From Rhinopithecus roxellana (lineage: Eukaryota > Chordata > Mammalia > Primates > Cercopithecidae), in assembly GCF_007565055.1 (NCBI RefSeq), contig NC_044561.1, forward strand, positions 26,692,114-26,756,113: a stretch of DNA of 64,000 nucleotides. Reading direction: 5' to 3'. The translations under genes and the position numbers were made by a program. Shown here in pieces: positions 57,463 through 64,000 of the stretch. Within the stretch, counting starts at the first letter, position 1. The number at the start of each line of letters is the position of its first letter. Below the pieces are notes generated by a model that was not told the DNA's origin, did no database searches, and saw nothing but the letters and a program-made list of their open reading frames with translations.

Positions 57463-58529
57463 TGGCAGACAGAGGAAGGTCTGGGGTCCAGCACTCAGAG
57501 TTATCTGACTTACAGTTAAGACAGATTAGAGTCACCCAAAGAAGTAGATTAATATTTTCAAGCCCAAAACTGGGTCAGCTCCAGGGAGGAAGGTGACAGG
57601 GAAGGGACAGTGATGTGAGGGACATAGTACCCTGGTGGAGGGAAGGTTTGGCCATCAGTGAAGGGCTTTCATTACCCCTGGCCTGGAGGATCCCAGCTCT
57701 GCACAGAGCAGCTCCTTCCCAAGGAGGCCGCCCCGGGCCTCTGAGCAGCTGGATGGATCTGCCTCCTCCTGGGTTCAGGCGGCTGAGCCCTGGAGAAGAC
57801 CCACAGCTGCAGCAGTGGCCCTGGGCTCACTGGGCCCTGTGTTAGTGCTGGACGCAGGACAGATGACCAACAAGGCTCTGCGTAGCTGTGCCCTTCCGGG
57901 AGGAAGCAGCCCCGGGCAAGCCTGGCTGCTGTGGAAGGAAGCCGGAGCCCCGGCGAGCCCCTCGGGCTTCCAGAGTGGAGTCGGCAGCTGAGCTGAAACT
58001 TACAAGAGAGAGGATTTCAATTTAGATTTTCATTTTTCTCTGGAAACATAATTGGAAAGGCTCTCACTGCTCCGAGGGAGGCATGATTCACCTTGTTGTC
58101 ACCAGAGTTCATCCAATGGTACCCGAGACCCACAAGGCAACAAGGCAGGGCAGGCCGCTTGGGGAGCAGGTGGGCCGTGTGTGCCCCATCTGACTGTGGC
58201 AAGGACTGGCAGCTCAGCTCCGAGGTGCTCCTGTGAGGCTTCTGGATGCAGAGCCAGGCTGGCAGGTGTGGAGTCCAGCAGACACACAGCCTCCTGTGAG
58301 CACAGCCTGCCTGCAGGTCATTTGGGGGCCCAGCCAGGGGCCACCCTGGTGGTCTCTGCTCTCTGCACTGCTGCAGTCTTGGCTTTTGGCTGCATGGGAA
58401 GTGGGGTCACCCTGGCCCTTCATGGGTGCCAGCCCTTCAGTTTTGGGAGAGGGCAACTGGCCTCAGGACTACGGCTTTCACCGACACAAGTGCCCGGAGC
58501 ATGGTACTTCAAAGGCATTGGGGTTTGTT
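57463..58529. other. Single-copy GC-rich sequence, no gene recognised
   Basis: CpG content is moderate around 57880-57990 but not an island. Plus-strand frames of 168-170 codons (58052-58739) run into the Alu and have no domains. Confidence 0.4.
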
Positions 58530-58533
58530 CAGC

Positions 58534-58704
58534 TTTTTTTTTTTTTTTTTTTTTTTGTCGTTGAGATGCAGTCTCAATCGCCCAGGCTGGAGTGCAGTGG
58601 TACTGTCTCGGCTCACTGCAGCCTCTGCCTCCCTGGTTCACGCCATTCTCCTGCCTCAGCCTCCCAAGTAGCTGGGACTACAGGCCCCCGCCACCTCGCC
58701 AGGC

Positions 58705-58739
<35 letters not shown>

Positions 58740-58854
58740 TAGAGACAGGGTTTCACTGTGTTAATCAGGGTGGTCTCGATCTCCTGACCTCGTGATCCGC
58801 CCGCCTCAGCCTCCCAAAGTGCTGGGATTATAGGCGTGAGCCACCGTGCCCAAC
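58534..58854 (-). mobile_element. AluY (Old World monkey-like), antisense, with TSD and an internal T-run
   Basis: T-run of 23, then GTCGTTGAGATGCAGTCTC, 'ccgccacctcgccaggcta', an internal T-run of about 31 at 58706-58736, ending 'ccaccgtgcccaac'. Flanks gggtttgttcag (58521) and gggtttgttcgg (58855) form the target-site duplication. Confidence 0.95.
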
Positions 58855-59089
58855 GGGTTTGTTCGGTTTTTAAGCCCATTCCAATGGTTTCTGTCCGCTG
58901 TCCTCTGATCACACCTGGGGGTTGCTGTTATCGGGCTCCCCAGCCCTCTGAGGATATTGGCAGTAAGGGCTGGGGAGGTTGGGAGTGGGGAGCTGGAAGG
59001 CACCTTGGACAAGGTGCCCGGCAGCAGCAGGGAGACACTGGGCTCTGGGAAGGGCCCTGGTGGGGCGGGAGTTGGAGCTTGGCCTCTCA
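58855..59089. other. Single-copy sequence, no gene
   Basis: Nothing recognised. Confidence 0.35.
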
Positions 59090-59315
59090 AGCCAACACCC
59101 TAATATCAAATCCGTGCCGCACCTCTCGTGAGCTTTGGGGGAAGCTTCTTGCCCTTTCTGCACCTCAGTTTTCCCATTTGTTAAAGTGGAGATCATGACA
59201 GCACATACCTCATAAAGCTGCTCCGAGGATTAAGTGAGTTAATATGTGCAAAGCGCTTTCAGCATTTCCCGGCGGAGAACGTGCAATGGAAATGTGAGCT
59301 ATTCCTCAAGTTGTT
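59090..59315 (+). mobile_element. MIR SINE
   Basis: Good MIR core and 3' order: 'cttgccctttctgcacctca', 'gttttcccatttgttaaagt', 'gaggattaagtgagttaata', 'tgtgcaaagcgctttcagca', ending with 'aaatgtgagctatt'. Confidence 0.8.
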
Positions 59316-61649
59316 CACATTTTAAGCAAATTAGATAAAGACAAACTACTCACTTACTTGATTACCCAAACCAGCAGACAGTGTTTACCTTAGCATGGAT
59401 GTTTTTTCAGGTTTGTTTTTTAATTATAAAAGAAGTAACAGTTGATTTTAAAACATGCAAACAATGCAGAAATTCACACTTTATATACATTCCTGGAAGT
59501 AATTATTGTTAACACGTAGGTATGTGGCTTTTATTCTGTTCACATATTAACACACACACTTTAAAAAAAATAAAGTGGCATCAAAACAAAACCATCATAT
59601 TAGTTTCCTTTCGTTTCCTGCAGAAAGCAGATGTCTCCATGTGTCGCTGCAAATAGAAGTCCCTGCCGCCCTTTCAGGCTCACACGACTGCCACTTCCTC
59701 ATTCAGCCGCTTTCATCATCCGTGTTTCTTTTTTCACTTTTTTTTTACTGTTAAAAACAGCATCACTGGGAACGTGCTTATGCAGTAACTTCTGAGCACT
59801 TCGTGTCTATAAAACGGACTTTTCAAAATGAAACATCTCACAATACTTACAGGTGATGTGTGCTGTCAAATTCCTCTTTAAAGCCATTTTCCAGTGAATG
59901 ATCTCACCCCCAAAATGAAAGAGCACCCAATTTCCCCAAGTCCCTTTTAATATGATCAGTGTTTCTTTACTCCTGTGATAGATTCAAATCACATCTTCTT
60001 TAGTTCACATGGATGTGTTCATTTTGAGGTTGAATTAGGGAGTTCTGGTTTGCTTTTTCCCAATTGACTTAAAAGACAATTAACGATGCAGCAGACACGT
60101 GCGTTTGAGATGTAAGCGTGAACATGGTCAAGGCGGGGCAGAGGGGCCGTGCCTGGTGGCCCCTGCTGGAAGCCCTTCTCTGGGAACCTGGACAGAGGAA
60201 GGCCCTGCCCTCCCCACCTAGTGGGCCACATACACACGCAATTGTGTGTGGGATGATTTGTGGTCCTGCCAATTTTAAAGGGTGAGGCACCCCCTAAAAT
60301 CTTTTTTGTTAAGGTGTTTACTAAACAAACAGGGAAGCAGGCCACACCGGAGCCCGGGCGTGAGCTCCTTCACACAGAGGCTGTCAGGATTTGAACTCAG
60401 GGCGCCTGGAAGCCACAAGCCCTCAGGTGACTTCTGTGTGCTCCAAAGAGCGCGTCACCTTCCTGCTCACGTGTGACCTCTCCCAGGGGCCCCTCCTGAC
60501 CTTCCCAGAGTGCAAGTGCCACCGCCAGCCTTTGCAGCTGTTGGCAAACATCACCTGCACCTTTCTGCACTCAGCCCCACCTGTACTGCTGCAGACTGGC
60601 CACCCACCTTCACTCCCCCAGCACCAAGGCCAGCACTGCAACAGGGAAGAGGCCATAGGATGGAAATGGCAGGTCTGTTTGGTCTGATTTGGAAAGAATC
60701 CCAGGGCCAGAGAGGGCTGTTGGGGGTAAGGGTTGGTTCCTTTTCCCAAGACAATGGGGACGCATCAGGAAGACGCCCACATCTCTGTTACCCCAGTGTG
60801 AGGCACACCTGCCCTGGGGCCCTCATTGCAAGGGGACCCATGGACAGTGAGACTAGAAAGAAGCAAGCAGCTTCTTCCTGGTACATCCAGGAGGTAGGAG
60901 TGGCAGGGTGGTCACCCGGTGTGGAACTGGCAGCAAGGAGGGGCTGCCAGGTGGCTGCAGGCATGGAGGGGCAGGGGTGGGATTCATTCTGGCTGAGTTG
61001 CAGCCTGATGGGCAGGTAGGGGACTCAGCAGATACCTCAGGCAGGACCCAGAGCCTGCTTTTCAGCTCCAGATGGCAGGGGGCAGGGAGGAGGGGCTCTT
61101 GCAGGCCAGGCTACAGCCAGGCCAGCAGGGGTCAGTGACTTTTGGCCAGATGACCCTCATAGGATCCTCTGCTTCCACATACTCCTGGGATGTGGGGCTA
61201 CAGGTTTCTCTAATCCTTTCAGGCATGGGAGAAGAGAACTGGAGCTCTCATCCACTTTCCTGAACAAATAAAAGCAAATGCAATATCACAGTCAAGCAGC
61301 AAGCTGATCCTAGACAGCCACCCTGGAGTCGTGGGTGGACCTGGGAGACACTGGCTAAGGAGGAGGACCTGCTGCTGCATTATTCTCCAGCCCAGAGGGA
61401 TAGTCTTGGGCCTGAGTTTGCCCTTGGTGAAGTCTTCTGTCCTGCACCAAATTGCAAGCACGCTGGCTGCTCACTGCAGGATGGAGTCCAGATCCTCCTC
61501 ACTAGGCCTGACCCTCAGAGTGGGCTCCTTGCCCTGGTCAGGACTGGCTTTGGGCTGGGAAAAGGATTCTGCCCAATCCAGACCCCAGAAGCCGCTGCTG
61601 AGTCTGGCAAATGAGGCAGGACCTGATATGCCAGAGGAGATGCTTAGCT
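59316..61649. other. Single-copy sequence, no gene recognised
   Basis: 59400-59960 is AT-rich and may hold old LINE/LTR remnants, not assignable. 60000-61640 is GC-rich. Frames reach 169 codons (60510-61019) without a domain I can name. Confidence 0.4.
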
Positions 61650-61990
61650 ATACCTCCCAATTCCACCTGCACCTACACATCTCACCTGAATCTCCCCATC
61701 CCACATGGATCTGTCCATCCCATCTGTACCTCCCCATTCCACCTGCACTTCCCCATGCCACCTAAATCTCCCCATCCCACCTGTATCTCCCCATTCCTAC
61801 CTGAATCTCCCCATCCCACCTGAATCTCCCCATCCCACCTAAATATCCTCATCCCACCTGCATCTCCCCATCTCACCTCTCATTCTACCTGTACCTTCCC
61901 ATCCCACCTGTATCTCCCTGTCCCATCTGTACCTCGCCATCCCCCCTGTGCCTCGCCGTCCTACCTGTATCTCCCCATTCCTACCTCCAA
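61650..61990. repeat. 19-bp minisatellite, about 17 diverged copies
   Basis: The unit is CACCTGAATCTCCCCATCC with frequent CACCTG, CATCTG or TACCTG starts. The period is 19 with a few 18- and 20-base units and one short unit near 61876. More diverged than the other arrays, so older. The 64- and 70-codon frames here are repetitive and not genes. Confidence 0.93.
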
Positions 61991-62982
61991 CTGCAGCTAC
62001 CCCTCTGCATCACATCAACACAGCTGCTAATTGCTCTAGGTGGGAGACTTGCAATAGCCCTGAGCCTGTCTTCATTGCAGGAGGCTGAGGAAAAGAACCC
62101 TCACCCAATCTTAAATTTCCATCTGGCAGAGTCTGGGTGTGCTTGTCTTTCTGTTGAATAGAAAAATGTTTGCTTGCATGGGAAAATAAAATGTTCCTTT
62201 TGACTGTAGCCTGTGGGTTCTATCCTGCTTCTGCAAGAGCTGAATTCGATGTCTTAGCCGTTTCCTCATAAAAGAGCCTTTCCTAAATCACTACAGTGAC
62301 ACTGTGTAGACTTACATAAAACATCCACACCTCCCCAGCCCTCGGCGTGTTCCAGTAGCAAATACGTGTGTTGTGCTTTGCAGGTGAAACAATTCTGTTT
62401 CCACCCTCATCCTTCCATCTTCTCTGGATCGCCTCTCTCCCAGAGTCCATGCCCCAGCTTAGACATCGCATAGAGATGCAGAGCAGAACCCGCTCTTCAG
62501 CAGAAACCAGAAAATGCCCGCTGGTGGTGGAGATACCTTTCTAATTAACCATGGAAATGAGGTCTGTGTTTTCATTCTCATTATGATCATTATTCTGCTT
62601 CCAGAGGAAAAGTCAGCTCTGCATGGCTACAGGATCTTAGAGCAATGTCTCGGGGTCTGGAGCTCTTTGAGTCTCTCTAAGCTTCAGATGAACCTGGTCG
62701 GGTGGATCCTACCAAAAGATTGGAGACCAATTGCATGTGATACTGGCTGTCCTACCAGACATGCCCCCGCTCATTTGTTTAACCATTGGCCCATCCACTC
62801 TCCAAACACAGCTGAAGACCCCTGTATGTTTGTCCTTATCAGACACCAGCTGTTGCAGCATACTTTTTCATATCAAATTTACATTACACCCTAGGAGAAG
62901 GTCATGATTTTGTATGATCACCAAGGGCTGTGGTGTCTCAGGTTGGATTCCTGACTGTGTCATTTGCTACAAAAATGACATC
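61991..62982. other. Single-copy sequence, no gene recognised
   Basis: Plus frame of 126 codons (62514-62894) has no recognised domain. Nothing supported. Confidence 0.4.
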
Positions 62983-62989
62983 ACGCAAC

Positions 62990-62991
<2 letters not shown>

Positions 62992-63031
<40 letters not shown>

Positions 63032-63648
63032 AGACGGAGTCTCGCTCTGCCACCCAGCCTGGAGTGCATCTCAGCTCGCTGCAACCTCCACCTCCCGGAT
63101 TCATGCCATTCTCCTGCCTCAGCCTCCCGAGTAGCTGGGACTACAGGCGCCCGCCACCATGCCTGGCTAATCTTTGTTGTATTTTTTAGTAGAGACGGGG
63201 TTTCACCGTGTTAGCCAGGATGGTCTCGATCTCCTGACCTCATGATCTGCCCACCTCAGCCTCCCAAAGTGCTGGGATGACAGGCGTGAGCCACCACGTC
63301 CAGCCCCCACAGTGCTGGGATGACAGGCGTGAGCCCCCGCGCCCGGCCCCCACAGTGCTGGGATGACAGGCGTGAGCCCCCGCGCCCGGCCCCCACAGTG
63401 CTGGGATGACACGCGTGAGCCCCCGCGCCCGGCCCCCACAGTGCTGGGATGACACGCGTGAGCCCCCGCGCCCGGCCCCCACAGTGCTGGGATGACACGC
63501 GTGAGCCCCCGCGCCCGGCCCCCACAGTGCTGGGATGACACGCGTGAGCCCCCGCGCCCGGCCCCCACAGTGCTGGGATGACACGCGTGAGCCCCCGCGC
63601 CCGGCCCCCACAGTGCTGGGATGACACGTGTGAGCCACCGCACTGGCC
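62992..63648 (-). mobile_element. AluY SINE with its 5' end amplified into a minisatellite
   Basis: T-run of about 39 (62992-63030), GAGACGGAGTCTCGCTCTG, a short internal deletion after 'tggagtgcatctcagc', 'ggatggtctcgatctcctga', and the normal Alu 5' end at about 63262-63304. That end is then repeated eight more times. Flanks at 62983-62994 (acgcaactgatt) and 63652-63663 (atgctactgatt) match at 10 of 12 positions and enclose Alu plus array, so the expansion happened after insertion. Confidence 0.9.
63262..63648 (-). repeat. Alu-derived 43-bp minisatellite, 9 copies
   Basis: GCTGGGATGACA starts at 63271, 63314, 63357, 63400, 63443, 63486, 63529, 63572 and 63615, exactly 43 bp apart. The first and last units keep Alu-like ends; the six inner units with ACGCGT are nearly identical. 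Five CpGs per unit, dense for Alu DNA. Because 43 is not a multiple of 3, all three minus-strand frames stay open (123-154 codons). Confidence 0.97.
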
Positions 63649-63663
63649 GTCATGCTACTGATT

Positions 63664-64000
63664 ACGTTTACTTGACCGTGTCCACATGTTCTCAGTTGCC
63701 TCAAGACTGTCTTTTTATATCTGATTTGTTTGAATCAAGAGCAGTTGGCACAAGTATTTGGCAGTTGTGTCTCCAGTTTCATTAAATCTGTGATAGTCTC
63801 TCCTCTCTTTTTTGGGGGGGAAGTTGGGGAGGGAGATTGTTAGACTTGTTGTTGATGTACTATTTGACCTTAGAATATCTCAGTTTGGCTGATTACTTTA
63901 TTTTTGTGCTACTCAAAATGTTTCTACAAACCACCAACTTCCAATAAATGGGTGTTTGCTGTCAAGACTCAACGAGCTTCAGGTTCAACGTTTTGGGAAC
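63664..64000. other. Unassigned AT-rich sequence, no gene
   Basis: Nothing recognised. Confidence 0.35.

Noticed and set aside
57840..57990. Possible CpG island promoter
   Set aside because: CpGs are only moderately frequent over a short stretch, and no first exon or transcript signal is visible.
61060..61130. Candidate CTCF sites around 'gatggcagggggcag' and 'ccagcaggggtcag'
   Set aside because: Both depart from the CTCF core at several positions by eye; a matrix scan and ChIP data would be needed before listing them.
63203..63704. Three long overlapping minus-strand frames (123-154 codons) with a repeated protein pattern
   Set aside because: They are the three registers of the 43-bp Alu-derived minisatellite. 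The repeated peptide has the same 43-residue pattern in each, and the DNA is antisense Alu.

Overview
This window is primate nuclear DNA, most likely from an Old World monkey (macaque/baboon lineage). Alu SINEs of the J, S and Y ages, primate L1 3' ends, MaLR and ERV1 LTRs and much older MIR/L2/L3 fossils make it an anthropoid genome. Several of the youngest Alus (45313-45615, 50770-51040, 58534-58854) share variants I associate with cercopithecid AluY lineages rather than human AluY: GGCTAG before the T-run, CCGTCTCGG and CAGGCTTGAGCC. I see no protein-coding gene, exon, tRNA, rRNA or CpG-island promoter that I can support. The translated frames longer than 100 residues fall in tandem arrays, Alu/L1 copies or GC-rich unique DNA and look like chance or repeat-driven frames. 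The window therefore reads as intergenic or deep intronic sequence.

Layout. 1-21.9 kb is GC-rich and largely single-copy. It carries an old MaLR LTR, a local duplication whose left copy grew a 61-bp minisatellite (12 copies, 6415-7145), an L1-type remnant, a twin-primed (5'-inverted) L1 with a nested Alu (9298-10659), an 89-bp minisatellite (11 copies, about 13693-14655), scattered MIR fossils and two AluY copies. 21.9-36.4 kb is AT-rich and dominated by ancient antisense L1M ORF2 sequence, interrupted by a CCCCT-type tract, a MER4-like LTR, a 22-copy TTCC microsatellite, a young L1P 3' end and many Alus. 36.4-44.6 kb is mixed: an L2 tail, a threefold repeated module interrupted by pyrimidine tracts (39.1-40.0 kb) and an LTR-like element containing an AluY. 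44.6-50 kb holds another long antisense L1M with an inverted L1 segment, then a second copy of the LTR-like family with an AT-rich expansion.

50-64 kb becomes GC-rich again. It has an MST-type LTR split by an AluY, an L2 tail, an unusually readable L3/CR1 LINE fossil (53.5-54.3 kb), a solo MaLR LTR with perfect 5-bp target duplications and a four-unit tandem start (55.0-55.5 kb), a MIR, a 19-bp-unit satellite (61.65-61.99 kb), and an Alu whose 5' end has been amplified into a nine-copy 43-bp CpG-rich minisatellite (63.26-63.65 kb).

Nothing here works as a gene system. What the window does show well is retrotransposition history (target-site duplications, nesting order, twin priming) and tandem-repeat birth, including three minisatellites that are good candidates for length polymorphism. 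I did not find convincing evidence for a new biological system; the findings are mainly structural.
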